A stretch of 64,000 nt of DNA from Rhodococcus sp. B7740 (GCF_000954115.1 NZ_CP010797.1:3720001-3784000); one strand, 5' to 3'. Positions 24,298 to 33,815 are shown, counted from the stretch's first letter. Notes: generated by a model not told the origin, from the sequence alone. A program made the numbers and translations.

Positions 24298-25572
24298 TCA
24301 GGTGGTCGGTGTCAGGGCGTTGCCGGGCGGGACGGTCGCACAGTTGCTGTGCGTCGGCCCACCGGCGAACCGCTCGGTCAGGAACTGCAGGCTCTGCGCC
24401 TCGAACACCGGGAACGCATCGCTGTGCGTCAGGCCGTCGTACTGTGCGTACTGCACATCGACGCCCCGCCCGCAGTATGCGTACGCCAGCCCCTGCACGT
24501 CGCCGGTGATCATGATCGTGTCGCCGATCGGATCGGCGTGCCCGACAGCGAGGAACATCGGCGTTCGCGGAGTGCCCTGACTGCCCATGATGTTGTCGTC
24601 GATCGCCGCGACGACCTCGGGTACGTCCAGCAGTGAGGTGTACGGGGCCTTGACCATCGACGCGTCGGTGAGCGTCGGATAGTCGTCGGCGAACTGCGCG
24701 ATGCACTCCTGATCGACCTGATCGATGACCTCGAGGCCGTAGTCGGAGATGAAACTGTTCAGGTCGAGGCCGTATGCACGTTCGTAGGCGACGACCAGTG
24801 CCGGGATGACACCCGCCCACTGCTTGTTTCCGCTGACGTACGGCAGGTTGTGAGCCAGGTCGACCGGCAGCCCGCCGGCCGCCGCACCGACGAGGTTCAG
24901 CTCGGGGGCGTACTCGGGAGCTATTTCGGCACCCCACTGCGTCGGCACTGATCCACCGGAGTACCCGACCATTCCGACGGGCGTGCTCGACGGAAGCCCC
25001 AGGAAGGACTGGGCCGCACGAACGCCGTCCAGCGCTGCGTAGCCCGACTGCCGCCCGATCGTCCACTCGAGCTCCTCACCCTCGTAATCCGGTACGACGA
25101 CGGTGTAGCCGGCTGCGAGGTAGCCGGCAATGACCGCCTGTTCCGCGCCGGCAATGGGACTCGTCGACCCGCCGCTGAGCGTGTACGAGGGATTGCACTG
25201 AGAGCCGAGCGCGTCGTAGGCCATGTGGTACGAGACGATCCGCGTCGGCCCGGGAACCAAGGGCCGCAGCACAGTTGCGACCGTGACGACGCCGTCACCC
25301 TGCTGGTCGGTGGTTCGGTACAGAACCTGGCTACCCGTGATAGGCGTCGGCTGGCTGGGGGTACGGAACGTCATGGGCCTGGACCGAAGCACCGTTCCCG
25401 GGGAAACGTCCAGGCCGCCGTCCCACTCGTAGAACGGATCGTCGGCGGGAATCGGTGACCCCGGCCCCGGATCTGCTTGTGCCACAGGGACACTGACGAA
25501 TGACGCGGAACCGAGGAGTAGAACGACCGATTCCATCAGCCTGATTGCAAAGCTTCTACCAGCCAGTGACAT
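24298..25572 (-). CDS. Secreted lipase (secretory lipase/LIP family)
   Basis: 424 residues. Signal peptide 'MESVVLLLGSASFVSVPVAQ' region, cleavage probably after 'AQA'. The mature part starts 'DPGPGSPIPADDPFYEWDGG'. Family features: 'GPTRIVSYHMAYDALGSQCN' near residue 110, 'AAGYTVVVPDYEGEELEW' near 160, nucleophile elbow 'GMVGYSGGSVPTQW' near 205 (G-Y-S-G-G), 'MFLAVGHADPIGDTIMITGD' near 340 (catalytic Asp) and 'VDVQYAQYDGLTHSDAFPVF' near 375 (catalytic His). It is the actinobacterial counterpart of fungal secretory lipases and probably hydrolyses triacylglycerol or other esters outside the cell. A long frame continues into leuS DNA but is not part of this protein; ATG 25572 is preferred. Confidence 0.85.
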   Translation of the reverse strand: MSLAGRSFAIRLMESVVLLLGSASFVSVPVAQADPGPGSPIPADDPFYEWDGGLDVSPGTVLRSRPMTFRTPSQPTPITGSQVLYRTTDQQGDGVVTVATVLRPLVPGPTRIVSYHMAYDALGSQCNPSYTLSGGSTSPIAGAEQAVIAGYLAAGYTVVVPDYEGEELEWTIGRQSGYAALDGVRAAQSFLGLPSSTPVGMVGYSGGSVPTQWGAEIAPEYAPELNLVGAAAGGLPVDLAHNLPYVSGNKQWAGVIPALVVAYERAYGLDLNSFISDYGLEVIDQVDQECIAQFADDYPTLTDASMVKAPYTSLLDVPEVVAAIDDNIMGSQGTPRTPMFLAVGHADPIGDTIMITGDVQGLAYAYCGRGVDVQYAQYDGLTHSDAFPVFEAQSLQFLTERFAGGPTHSNCATVPPGNALTPTT

Positions 25573-25590
25573 GGAACAATTAAACCCCCG

Positions 25591-25646
25591 CGAACTCGGA
25601 GTCATGGACGGAAATCGCCAGATTTTCGTCCATAACTTCGAGTTCG
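25591..25646. terminator. Long hairpin between leuS and the lipase gene
   Basis: Arms 25591-25616 and 25621-25646 (26 bases each) around loop GCCA pair almost fully, with three G-U or A-C type deviations. It lies 12 bases after the leuS stop and 19 bases before the lipase start, both on the minus strand. It could end the leuS transcript or fold in the lipase 5' leader. No T-run follows. Confidence 0.6.
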
Positions 25647-25658
25647 GCGGAGGCTGGG

Positions 25659-28481
25659 TTACTTCAAGACGATGTTCACCATTCGACCCGGGATCACGAT
25701 GACCTTGGTCGGGGCCTTGCCGTCGAGCAGGGCCACGATTTTCTCGTCGGCCAGCGCAGTCTTCTCGACGTCGTCCTTCGTCGCATCGGCGGGGACGGTG
25801 ATGCGGCTGCGGACCTTGCCGTTGACCTGGATGGGGTAGTCGACGGTGTCGGCGACGAGCCACTTCTTCTCCACGCGCGGGAAAGGCCCGTGCGCCAAAG
25901 ACTTCTCGTGACCGAGCTTGCTCCACAGTTCCTCGGACAGGTGCGGAGCCAACGGAGCGAGCATCAGGATCAGCGGCTCCACCACCCCACGCGGGGCACC
26001 GTCGGGGTACGCCTTGGTGATGTGGTTGGTCAGCTCGATCAGCTTGGCGCCGGCCGTATTGTCGCGCAGCGCAGCGTAATCCGCGTGCACACCGTCGATA
26101 ACGCGGTTGAGTACCCGCAACGTGTCCTCGGTCGGCTTGGCGTCGGTGACGCGGACCTCGCCGGTCACCTCGTCGAGCACCAGTCGCCACACCCGCTGCA
26201 GGAAGCGCTGCGCGCCGACGACATCCTTGGTCGCCCACGGCCGCGAGGTGTCCAGCGGTCCCATCGACATCTCGTAGAAGCGCAGGGTGTCGGCACCGTA
26301 CTCGGCGAAGATCTCGTCGGGGGAGACCGAGTTCTTCAGCGACTTACCCATCTTTCCGTACTCACGGTTGACGGGCTGGTCCTGGTGGAAGTAGCCACCG
26401 TCGCGCTCGATCACCTCGGCCGCGGGCACGTAGACGCCGCGAGCGTCGGTGAAAGCGTAGGCCTGGATGTAGCCCTGGTTGTAGAGGCGACGGTACGGCT
26501 CGCTCGAGCTGACGTGGCCCAGATCGAACAACACCTTGTGCCAGAAGCGCGAGTACAGCAGGTGCAGCACCGCATGCTCGACGCCACCGACGTAGAGATC
26601 GACTCCGCCGGGATCGTGGGGTCCGTGGATCTCCGGACGCGGTCCGACCCAGTACTTCTCGTTCTCCGGGTCGGCGAAGGCTTCGGAGTTGGTGGGGTCG
26701 ATGTAGCGCAGCTGGTACCAGGAGCTGCCGGCCCACTGCGGCATCACGTTGGTGTCGCGGGTGTAGGTCTGCAGCCCGTCGCCCAGATCCAGTTCGACGT
26801 TGACCCACTCGGAGGCCTTGGCCAGCGGCGGAGACGGCTCGGAGCCCGCGTCGTCGGGATCGAACGAGACGGGTGCGTAGTTCTCGACCTCCGGAAGTTC
26901 CACCGGCAGAGCAGAATCCGGCAGCCCGTGCGGGTTGCCCTCGGCGTCCCAGACGATCGGGAAGGGCTCGCCCCAGTAACGCTGACGAGCGAACAACCAG
27001 TCGCGCAGCTTGTACTGAATGGTGCCGCGGCCGGTGCCGTCGGCTTCCAGTCGCGTTATGACGGCGGCCTTGGCCTCGTCCACCGGCAGGCCGTCGAGGA
27101 AGTCGGAGTTCACCAGCTCACCGTCGCCGACGTATGCGGCCTCGGTGACGTCTCCGCCCGAGATGACCTCGCGCACAGGCAGATCGAACGCGGTGGCGAA
27201 CTCCCAGTCGCGTGCGTCGTGTCCGGGGACGGCCATGATCGCGCCGGTGCCGTAGCCGGTCAGCACGTAGTCGGCGATGAACACCGGCACCTGCTCACCG
27301 TTGACCGGGTTCTTCACGTAGGCACCGATGAAGACGCCGGTCTTCTCCTTGTTCTCCTGCCGCTCCAGATCGGACTTGGCCGCGATCGAACCGCGATATG
27401 CGGCAACGGCTTCCGCGGGGGTTGCGGCTCCGCCGGTCCACTTGTCGGAGACGTCCGACGGCCACTCGGGAGCAACCAACTCGTCGACCAGTTCGTGCTC
27501 GGGGGCGAGCACCACGTAAGTGGCACCGAACAGCGTGTCCGGTCGAGTGGTGAACACCTCGATGTTCGAGAAGGAGACCTGCGCACCGCGGGAGCGCCCG
27601 ATCCAGTTGCGCTGCATGGTCTTGACCTTCTCGGGCCAATCCAGGTACTCGAGATCGTCGACCAAGCGGTCCGAGTACGCGGTGATCCGCATCATCCACT
27701 GCCGCAGGTTCTTTCGGAAGACCGGGAAGTTTCCACGATCGCTGCGTCCGTCGGCGGTGACCTCCTCGTTGGCGAGCACCGTACCCAGACCGGGGCACCA
27801 GTTGACCATCGAGTTGGACTCGTACACCAGACGGAAGCCGTCGATCACCTCGCGGCGTTCACCGACGGTCAGCGACTCCCAGGAGCGGCCGTCGTCGAGG
27901 GTCCGCTCGCCCGAGGCGAAGGCCGCCTCCAGCTCGGAGATCGGACGCGCCTTGTTCTGATCGACGTCGAACCAGGCATTGAAGATCTGCAGGAAGATCC
28001 ACTGCGTCCAGTGGTAGAAGTCGACGTCCGTCGTCGCCAGGGACCGTCGGCGATCGTGCCCGAGACCCAGCCGACGCAGTTGGCGTCGCATGTTGGTGAT
28101 GTTGTCCTCGGTGGTGCTGCGCGGGTGCGTGCCCGTCTGCACGGCGTACTGCTCGGCCGGCAGACCGAATGCGTCGTAACCCAGCGCGTGCAGCACGTTG
28201 CGGCCCTGCATGCGGTGATAGCGCGCGAAGACGTCGGTGGCGATGTAGCCGAGGGGGTGACCGACATGCAGCCCACTGCCCGAGGGGTACGGGAACATGT
28301 CCTGGACGAACAGCTTGTCCTTCGGGACGTCTCCGGCGAGGCTTCCGACCGGATTGGGCGCGTCGAAAGTGCCCTGCGTCTCCCACAGGTCCTGCCACTG
28401 CTCCTCGATGTGCCCGGCGAGTTCGGCCGTGTAGCGGTACTCGGGGGCGGACTCGGTGGGTGCTTCAACGGAATCGGTCAC
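25659..28481 (-). CDS. leuS: Leucyl-tRNA synthetase
   Basis: 940 residues, class Ia, charges tRNA-Leu with leucine. HIGH-type motif '[20 protein letters not shown]' near residue 65, the inserted CP1 editing domain (about 230-450), and KMSKS-type '[20 protein letters not shown]' near 710. The anticodon-binding and C-terminal domains ('[20 protein letters not shown]', '[20 protein letters not shown]') are complete. The start GTG 28481 sits 7 bases after a TAGGCT hexamer and is leaderless, divergent from the SdpI-like gene. Essential housekeeping gene. Confidence 0.97.
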   Translation of the reverse strand: MTDSVEAPTESAPEYRYTAELAGHIEEQWQDLWETQGTFDAPNPVGSLAGDVPKDKLFVQDMFPYPSGSGLHVGHPLGYIATDVFARYHRMQGRNVLHALGYDAFGLPAEQYAVQTGTHPRSTTEDNITNMRRQLRRLGLGHDRRRSLATTDVDFYHWTQWIFLQIFNAWFDVDQNKARPISELEAAFASGERTLDDGRSWESLTVGERREVIDGFRLVYESNSMVNWCPGLGTVLANEEVTADGRSDRGNFPVFRKNLRQWMMRITAYSDRLVDDLEYLDWPEKVKTMQRNWIGRSRGAQVSFSNIEVFTTRPDTLFGATYVVLAPEHELVDELVAPEWPSDVSDKWTGGAATPAEAVAAYRGSIAAKSDLERQENKEKTGVFIGAYVKNPVNGEQVPVFIADYVLTGYGTGAIMAVPGHDARDWEFATAFDLPVREVISGGDVTEAAYVGDGELVNSDFLDGLPVDEAKAAVITRLEADGTGRGTIQYKLRDWLFARQRYWGEPFPIVWDAEGNPHGLPDSALPVELPEVENYAPVSFDPDDAGSEPSPPLAKASEWVNVELDLGDGLQTYTRDTNVMPQWAGSSWYQLRYIDPTNSEAFADPENEKYWVGPRPEIHGPHDPGGVDLYVGGVEHAVLHLLYSRFWHKVLFDLGHVSSSEPYRRLYNQGYIQAYAFTDARGVYVPAAEVIERDGGYFHQDQPVNREYGKMGKSLKNSVSPDEIFAEYGADTLRFYEMSMGPLDTSRPWATKDVVGAQRFLQRVWRLVLDEVTGEVRVTDAKPTEDTLRVLNRVIDGVHADYAALRDNTAGAKLIELTNHITKAYPDGAPRGVVEPLILMLAPLAPHLSEELWSKLGHEKSLAHGPFPRVEKKWLVADTVDYPIQVNGKVRSRITVPADATKDDVEKTALADEKIVALLDGKAPTKVIVIPGRMVNIVLK

Positions 28482-28488
28482 ACCTACC

Positions 28489-28494
28489 AGCCTA
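28489..28494 (-). promoter_or_regulatory. -10 hexamer TAGGCT (minus), leaderless promoter of leuS
   Basis: On the minus strand TAGGCT is followed by 7 bases and the GTG start at 28481. No ribosome-binding site could fit upstream of that codon in the mRNA. Confidence 0.6.
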
Positions 28495-28537
28495 AAGTGT
28501 GACGCGGCCCGCCTGGTACCAGGACCTCGCTGCGCCG

Positions 28538-28543
28538 TATCCT
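28538..28543 (+). promoter_or_regulatory. -10 hexamer TATCCT, leaderless promoter
   Basis: TATCCT is followed by 6 bases and GTG 28550. It is divergent from the leuS promoter, with the two -10 elements 43 bases apart. Confidence 0.55.
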
Positions 28544-28549
28544 GGCCAG

Positions 28550-28954
28550 GTGGTCATCGTCTCGGTTGTGTTGTTCGTGCTCGCCCTCGTCGTCGGCGCT
28601 GTCGCTGTCGCGTCACTGCTGGGCCGGCTGCCACGCAACCGTTTCGCGGGTGTCCGCACCGCCGAGGCCATGCGTGACGACGAGACGTTCACCCTCGCCA
28701 ACCGTGTCGCCGGCCCCACCACCGCCGCATCGGCCCTGGTACTGGCCATCGGTGCCGTGGCCGCTCTCGCACTGAGCGGTATCGCCGCTGTCGTCGGCGT
28801 CGTCGTTGCCCTCGTGGCCGCGTTGTTCATCGCCGCAGCCGGCGGGACCATCGGGGCCCGCGCAGCAGCGGCCGTTCCGCCACCCGCCGAGGCGGACGGA
28901 TGCGGAAGCTCGTGCATCTCGTGCAGCCTCAAGGACGCCTGCCAGCCGAGCTAA
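28550..28954 (+). CDS. SdpI-like small membrane protein
   Basis: 134 residues. An N-terminal transmembrane helix is followed by '[20 protein letters not shown]' and '[20 protein letters not shown]', the conserved SdpI/YfhL-type motif, then two more helices. The tail '[20 protein letters not shown]' carries five cysteines and may bind metal or form disulfides. SdpI of Bacillus is an immunity protein; most actinobacterial relatives have no known role. The start at 28550 (GTG, leaderless) is preferred over 28499. Followed by a DUF1648 gene 9 bases later. Confidence 0.78.
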   Translation: MVIVSVVLFVLALVVGAVAVASLLGRLPRNRFAGVRTAEAMRDDETFTLANRVAGPTTAASALVLAIGAVAALALSGIAAVVGVVVALVAALFIAAAGGTIGARAAAAVPPPAEADGCGSSCISCSLKDACQPS

Positions 28955-28963
28955 GCCGAGCAG

Positions 28964-29944
28964 ATGAAATCGAGGGCTGCCCGCACGTTCGATCCCGCCG
29001 GGGTCGTTTTCGGTGTCCTCGGACCTCTGGTCGTCGCTGCTCTCGGTCTCGTCCTCGCGTACCTGTGGCAGGACCGTCTGCCGGAGCAGGTCGCCACGCA
29101 CTTCAGCGGCACCGAACCCGACGACTTCGCCGACCCGCTCTCCAACGCCTGGACCCTCGCCATCGTGATCGTGCTGGTGGGCGGCGGGTGCAGTGCCGTC
29201 GCATCATTGGCTCGGGTGCTGCTGATCATGCGTCGCACGATGCTGATCATCGGGCTGACCGTCGTCGGGACCATCGGTGTTCTGCAGATCGCGACCCTCG
29301 TCCGTGAACTCGACATGGCCACCGCGCAGAGCGTCACCATCCCCGGTTGGGCCATGGCGGTGGGAACCGTCGCCGGCTTCGCGGCCGGACTGTTCGGCGC
29401 ATCGCGACTGCGCGACCACCGCGAGCGCGTTCTCGCCACCTCGCCGCCGCACTCCGATCTGCCGCGGTGCAATCCCAAATTGCCCCTGGTCGTCCATGTC
29501 GGTGCCAGTCGAATCGCCGGCGCGACCGTCGCGGCGGTATCTCTGGCAGGCGCTGCTCTGACGTGCTACCTGTCCAGCTCGCTGTGGCCGATCTTCCTGT
29601 TCGCACCGCTGACGATTCTGATCCTGTCCCTGCTGCGCTTCACCGTGCACGTCGACAGCGACGGCCTGTACGTATCGAGTCTGGGAATGGCCGCGTTCGA
29701 CTACGACATCGACGAGATCACCGGCTCGTCCGTTCGAACGGTGGACCCGTCGAAGGAGTTCGGTGGTTGGGGTCTACGGGCCAAGGGACGCGGCAACTAC
29801 GCCGTCGCCACCGAAGCCGGGCCCGCGGCCTTCGTCACGTTCGCGAACGGGGACCGGCTCACCATCGGGTCGGCCGACGCGGCGATCATCGCGGGAACCC
29901 TCAACACCCTCACCGATCGGACCCGCAGCACCACGATGGATTAA
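28964..29944 (+). CDS. DUF1648-domain membrane protein
   Basis: 326 residues. The N-terminal helix runs into 'WQDRLPEQVATHFSGTEPDD' (residues about 32-51), the DUF1648 signature; about five further hydrophobic segments follow in two groups, then a soluble C-terminal domain 'VHVDSDGLYVSSLGMAAFDY', 'EFGGWGLRAKGRGNYAVATE' like a membrane-anchored PH-type or DUF1648-associated domain. SdpI and DUF1648 domains often occur together in Sdp-type immunity systems, and here they are adjacent separate genes. Function unknown. Confidence 0.75.
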   Translation: MKSRAARTFDPAGVVFGVLGPLVVAALGLVLAYLWQDRLPEQVATHFSGTEPDDFADPLSNAWTLAIVIVLVGGGCSAVASLARVLLIMRRTMLIIGLTVVGTIGVLQIATLVRELDMATAQSVTIPGWAMAVGTVAGFAAGLFGASRLRDHRERVLATSPPHSDLPRCNPKLPLVVHVGASRIAGATVAAVSLAGAALTCYLSSSLWPIFLFAPLTILILSLLRFTVHVDSDGLYVSSLGMAAFDYDIDEITGSSVRTVDPSKEFGGWGLRAKGRGNYAVATEAGPAAFVTFANGDRLTIGSADAAIIAGTLNTLTDRTRSTTMD

Positions 29945-29947
29945 GTT
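29942..29947 (+). promoter_or_regulatory. -10 hexamer TAAGTT overlapping the DUF1648 stop codon
   Basis: TAAGTT is followed by 6 bases and GTG 29954, a leaderless arrangement. The hexamer includes the stop codon of the preceding gene. Confidence 0.4.
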
Positions 29948-29953
29948 AGCCGA

Positions 29954-30955
29954 GTGAAGTTGTTGCGGGATACCGTGCTGGATCCCTTCCTGCTGGGCAT
30001 CTTCGCGGTCGCCGCGCTGGCAAGCCTCTTCCCTGCCACCGGCACGGCGGAGGACGTCCTCGGCTGGATCACGCGCATCGCCATCGCACTGCTGTTCCTC
30101 ATCTACGGAGCGCGGCTCTCGCCGCGCGACGCCTGGGACGGTGTCAAACACTGGCGGCTGCACTCGGTGATCCTGGCGTGCACGTACCTGCTGTTCCCCG
30201 CGCTCGGGCTTGCGCTGCGGATTCTCGTTCCCGGCGTGATCAGTGACGACCTCTACACCGGAATTCTGTTTCTGTGCCTGGTCCCCTCGACCGTCCAGTC
30301 CTCGATCGCCTTCACCTCCATCGCCCGCGGCAACGTCGCCGGAGCTGTCGTGAGTGCATCGTTCTCCAACATCATCGGCGTGTTCGTCACCCCACTGCTG
30401 GTGATCGCCGTGATGACCACCACGGGTTCGGTGACCATCGACCCCGGCTCGGTACTCGATATCGCTCTTCAACTGCTGCTTCCGTTCGCCGTCGGTCAGC
30501 TGATCCGGCCCTGGGTGACCGGATGGCTCACCCGACACAGCGCGCCGACGAAACTCGTCGACCGCGGTTCGATCCTGCTGGTGGTCCTCGCGGCCTTCAG
30601 CGAATCGATGAACCAGAACGTGTGGTCGTCGGTAGCGGTGTGGCGCATCGGCGTCGTCGTCGCCGTGTGCGCCGCGTTGCTCGCCCTGGTGCTCACGATC
30701 ACCTGGTACGGAGGCAAGTTGTTGGGCTTCACGTTCGAGGATCGATTGGTGCTGCTGTTCTGCGGATCCAAGAAGAGTCTGGCCAGCGGTCTACCGATGG
30801 CGGCGGTGCTGTTCGTCGGCCAACCCGTCGGACTGATCGTGCTGCCGCTGTTGATCTTCCACCAGATTCAGCTGATGGTGTGCACCGTGATCGCGCAGCA
30901 TTTCGCGCGACGGCCGGAATCGGAACTGGGCCCCGTGGCCCGCGTCGCGGACTAG
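29954..30955 (+). CDS. BASS-family (bile acid:sodium symporter-like) transporter
   Basis: 333 residues with about ten hydrophobic segments. 'IAIALLFLIYGARLSPRDAW' near residue 35, 'LVPSTVQSSIAFTSIARGNV' near 110 (crossing-motif region of the SBF-like subgroup related to SLC10A7) and 'FCGSKKSLASGLPMAAVLFV' near 265. It probably moves an organic anion coupled to Na+ or H+; the substrate is unknown. The start codon GTG 29954 may be leaderless. Confidence 0.85.
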   Translation: MKLLRDTVLDPFLLGIFAVAALASLFPATGTAEDVLGWITRIAIALLFLIYGARLSPRDAWDGVKHWRLHSVILACTYLLFPALGLALRILVPGVISDDLYTGILFLCLVPSTVQSSIAFTSIARGNVAGAVVSASFSNIIGVFVTPLLVIAVMTTTGSVTIDPGSVLDIALQLLLPFAVGQLIRPWVTGWLTRHSAPTKLVDRGSILLVVLAAFSESMNQNVWSSVAVWRIGVVVAVCAALLALVLTITWYGGKLLGFTFEDRLVLLFCGSKKSLASGLPMAAVLFVGQPVGLIVLPLLIFHQIQLMVCTVIAQHFARRPESELGPVARVAD

Positions 30956-30988
30956 ATTGAAAACCAGTCGAGAACTCGGGAGAAGACG

Positions 30989-32350
30989 ATGACCAGGAAA
31001 CTGCACACCGACGGCGTCGTCTCTGCCGCCTACACCGGCCGCCTCGCCACCAATCCCGTACCCGCACTGCGACTTCCCGAGGACCAACTCGACCCGGAAG
31101 CCGCATACCGCTACATCCACGACGAACTGATGCTCGACGGCAGCTCGCGCCTGAATCTGGCGACGTTCGTCACCACGTGGATGGATCCGCAGGCCGAGAA
31201 GCTCATGGCGGAGACGTTCGACAAGAACATGATCGACAAGGACGAATACCCGTCCACCGCGGCCATCGAGGAGCGCTGCGTCAACATCGTCGCCGATCTG
31301 TTCCACGCGCCCGGACTCGACCGAAAGGACCCGTCGTCGGCCACCGGCGTGTCGACCATCGGGTCGAGTGAGGCCGTCATGCTGGCCGGGTTGGCACTCA
31401 AGTGGCGCTGGCGAGCCAAGGGCACCGGAACGGCCGCGCCGAATCTGGTGTTGGGCAGCAACGTTCAGGTGGTGTGGGAGAAGTTCTGCCGCTACTTCGA
31501 CGTCGAGCCCAAGTACCTGCCCGTCGAACGTGGACGCTACGTCATCACCCCCGAGCAGGTTCGGGATGCAGTGGACGAGAACACCATCGGCGTCGTCGCG
31601 ATTCTCGGTACCACGTTCACCGGCGAACTCGAACCGGTGCAGGAGATCTGCGCGGAACTGGACAGGATCGCGTCGAGCGGTGGCCCGGACGTCCCGGTCC
31701 ATGTCGATGCGGCCAGCGGCGGCTTCGTCGTTCCGTTTCTCGACCCGGATCTCGAATGGGACTTCCGGTTGCCGCGGGTCAAGTCGATCAATGCCAGCGG
31801 CCACAAGTACGGATTGACCTATCCGGGAATCGGATTCGCAGTCTGGCGCACCAAGGAAGATCTCCCCGAGGACCTCGTGTTCCGGGTCAACTATCTCGGC
31901 GGAGACATGCCCACCTTCACCCTGAATTTCTCCAGGCCGGGTAATCAGGTGATCGGGCAGTACTACAACTTCCTGCGACTCGGCAGATCCGGATACACCG
32001 ACATCATGAAAGCACTGCGCGACACAGCCGTTCGTGTGAGCAGGCATCTCGACGAACATCCCGACGTCGAGGTCGTCACCGACGGATCCGCGATCCCGGT
32101 GCTGTCGTTCATGCTGAAGGATCACTGCGACTTCACGGTCTTCGACGTCTCCCACGAACTGCGCGCCCGTGGATGGCAGGTGCCGGCATACACGATGCCC
32201 GACGACGCCACCGACGTCGCAGTTCTCAGAGTCGTTGTCCGAGAGGGTTTCAGCGCGGATCTGGGCAGAATGCTGTGCAGCGCCATCGACGAAGTGATCG
32301 ACGGACTGAAATCAGGCGGGCACTCGAACGCGAGGGCCTTCTCCCACTGA
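30989..32350 (+). CDS. gadB: Glutamate decarboxylase
   Basis: 453 residues, PLP enzyme converting glutamate to GABA and CO2, usually for acid resistance. It starts like GadB ('YTGRLATNPVPALRLPEDQL'), with 'STIGSSEAVMLAGLALKWRW' near residue 115, 'VHVDAASGGFVVPFLDPDLE' near 235 and 'INASGHKYGLTYPGIGFAVW' near 265 holding the PLP-binding Lys. The C-terminus is that of the GadB group. No antiporter (gadC) is next to it. 'GGGAGAAGACG' precedes the ATG. The gene ends inside a palindromic element shared with the convergent YqgE gene. Confidence 0.95.
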   Translation: MTRKLHTDGVVSAAYTGRLATNPVPALRLPEDQLDPEAAYRYIHDELMLDGSSRLNLATFVTTWMDPQAEKLMAETFDKNMIDKDEYPSTAAIEERCVNIVADLFHAPGLDRKDPSSATGVSTIGSSEAVMLAGLALKWRWRAKGTGTAAPNLVLGSNVQVVWEKFCRYFDVEPKYLPVERGRYVITPEQVRDAVDENTIGVVAILGTTFTGELEPVQEICAELDRIASSGGPDVPVHVDAASGGFVVPFLDPDLEWDFRLPRVKSINASGHKYGLTYPGIGFAVWRTKEDLPEDLVFRVNYLGGDMPTFTLNFSRPGNQVIGQYYNFLRLGRSGYTDIMKALRDTAVRVSRHLDEHPDVEVVTDGSAIPVLSFMLKDHCDFTVFDVSHELRARGWQVPAYTMPDDATDVAVLRVVVREGFSADLGRMLCSAIDEVIDGLKSGGHSNARAFSH

Positions 32351-32419
32351 GTGCCTGCGGCAGTGGTGCGGTTGAGTGCCCTGGGTGGCACCTGACCGCA
32401 CCACTGCGTAGCACTCAGT
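32346..32419. repeat. Palindromic extragenic element, family A copy 2 (bidirectional terminator-like)
   Basis: Outer arms ACTGAGTGC / GCACTCAGT, middle GCAGTGGTGCGGT / ACCGCACCACTGC and inner GTGCC / GGCAC form a hairpin of about 74 bases that includes the stop codons of both convergent genes (gadB and yqgE). It matches the element at 8563-8632 arm by arm, with paired changes keeping the stem. Confidence 0.8.
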
Positions 32420-33032
32420 TCCGGTCGACGTCGATCGGATGGGATGCCAGCAGCGCCAACGGCATCGGCTGCCGACGCAACACATGGGCCCACAGGTCGA
32501 TGCGTGGTGGACCGATCACATCGGATGGCAAGGCAGACAACACCATCCAGTCTTCCCGGTCCAGTTCACCTTCGAGCTGGCCGAACGTCCACCCCGAGTA
32601 CCCGGCGAAGATGCGGACACCTTCGACCAGTGGGGCGATATCGGCAGGATCGGAATCGAGATCGACCATCACCACTCGGCCGTCGACGCGTCGTAGACCG
32701 GCAACGCCGTCGAGCGACACGCCGGTCCGCAGCGTCGCCAGGCACAGCGCCGAATCGCGCTTGACCGGGCCACCGACGTACAGCGCCTGCGGCTTGGCGG
32801 CCAGCTCGGACCAGTTGGGCAGCACGTTCTGCACCGCGGTATCGCTGGGACGGTTGATCACGACACCGAGGCTGCCCGCATCATTGTGTTCGATGATGTA
32901 GATGACGGTGCGCCGAAACGTGGGCTCCACCAGTTCGATGGACGACACCAACAGGCTGCCTGGGCGGACATCGCGCAAGGCCGATGTCGTCTGGTCCTCG
33001 GGTTCCTCCGCATGCGATGCCACGCTAGCCAT
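32415..33032 (-). CDS. UPF0301 (YqgE/AlgH) family protein
   Basis: 205 residues. 'VRPGSLLVSSIELVEPTFRR' near residue 22, 'TVIYIIEHNDAGSLGVVINR' after it, 'LYVGGPVKRDSALCLATLRT' near 85 and 'VRIFAGYSGWTFGQLEGELD' near 140 are the family hallmarks. YqgE/AlgH proteins are widespread but their biochemical role is not settled. ATG 33032 was chosen because homology starts soon after it; the frame stays open upstream but crosses the TetR gene. Confidence 0.9.
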   Translation of the reverse strand: MASVASHAEEPEDQTTSALRDVRPGSLLVSSIELVEPTFRRTVIYIIEHNDAGSLGVVINRPSDTAVQNVLPNWSELAAKPQALYVGGPVKRDSALCLATLRTGVSLDGVAGLRRVDGRVVMVDLDSDPADIAPLVEGVRIFAGYSGWTFGQLEGELDREDWMVLSALPSDVIGPPRIDLWAHVLRRQPMPLALLASHPIDVDRN

Positions 33033-33118
33033 TGTGGCACCGCGCACCCGCCGATGTGGCGCAAGCACCGCGGCCAGTTTCCATGGGTCGTTCCGCGGGC
33101 TCCACTCCCGCCTCGGCC

Positions 33119-33808
33119 CTACCGGAGCCCGGCGATCTCGGTGAGAAGTCCCAACTGATACTCGAACAAGTCGTCCCTGTTGGCGAAGGTCGTGGCACCG
33201 TACTGATCGAACACGTCGAAGCTGATGGCCCCGAACAGCGACGCCCACACCATGACTCCCAGTGCGATCAGCCCGTCGGGCAGATCCGTCTCCATCTGCG
33301 CACGGATGTCCTCGAAGCTTCCGTGCAGTGACGCCAGCTCCGGCGGATCGGCCTCGACGTCCGGTCGACGTGTCTGCCACGCCGAGTGGAGGACGGCCAC
33401 CAACGTGGTGATCACGCGCGTGCCCGGCCCGGTGGTCTGCTCCGCGGGCGCGTGATAGCCGGGCACCGGGCTGCCGAACAGCAACGCGTAACGCGCCGGC
33501 TCCCGCAGTCCCCACTGTCGAACCGTCCGGCCGAGCGCGAGGAACTTCTCCCTGGGACTGTCCACCGCGTCCACCGCCGCGTCGACAGCGTCCCCGAGCT
33601 CGGTGTATCCGTCGACGACGAGCAGGGTCAGCAGCTCGTCGCGGCTGGCGACGTACCGGTAGACGGCGGAGGACACGACGCCGAGGTCCCGGGCGACTGC
33701 CCGCAGCGACAGGGCCGCGGCACCGTCGGCGGCCAGGTGCTCGCGTCCGATCCGCGTGATGTCGGCCAAGGTCTGCGCACGGGCTCGGGTGCGGGGGGTG
33801 CTCGCCAT
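33119..33808 (-). CDS. TetR/AcrR-family transcriptional regulator
   Basis: 229 residues. DNA-binding domain 'LADITRIGREHLAADGAAAL' then 'SLRAVARDLGVVSSAVYRYV' (residues about 15-55), followed by a helical ligand domain of the actinobacterial type with 'EPARYALLFGSPVPGYHAPA' near residue 110. Divergent from the epimerase gene, with two palindromes between them. ATG 33808 lies 7 bases after a TACTGT hexamer, so the gene appears leaderless. Likely represses itself and the epimerase gene. Confidence 0.88.
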   Translation of the reverse strand: MASTPRTRARAQTLADITRIGREHLAADGAAALSLRAVARDLGVVSSAVYRYVASRDELLTLLVVDGYTELGDAVDAAVDAVDSPREKFLALGRTVRQWGLREPARYALLFGSPVPGYHAPAEQTTGPGTRVITTLVAVLHSAWQTRRPDVEADPPELASLHGSFEDIRAQMETDLPDGLIALGVMVWASLFGAISFDVFDQYGATTFANRDDLFEYQLGLLTEIAGLR

Positions 33809-33815
33809 GGCTCTC

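Noticed and set aside
25573..26238. N-terminal extension of the lipase frame
   Set aside because: It lies on leuS coding DNA in another frame and would put the signal peptide in the middle of the protein.
25890..28502. 870-codon open frame on the plus strand
   Set aside because: It is the antisense of leuS. Its translation is rich in Val/Gly/Arg/His without any domain; such mirror frames are common in high-GC DNA.
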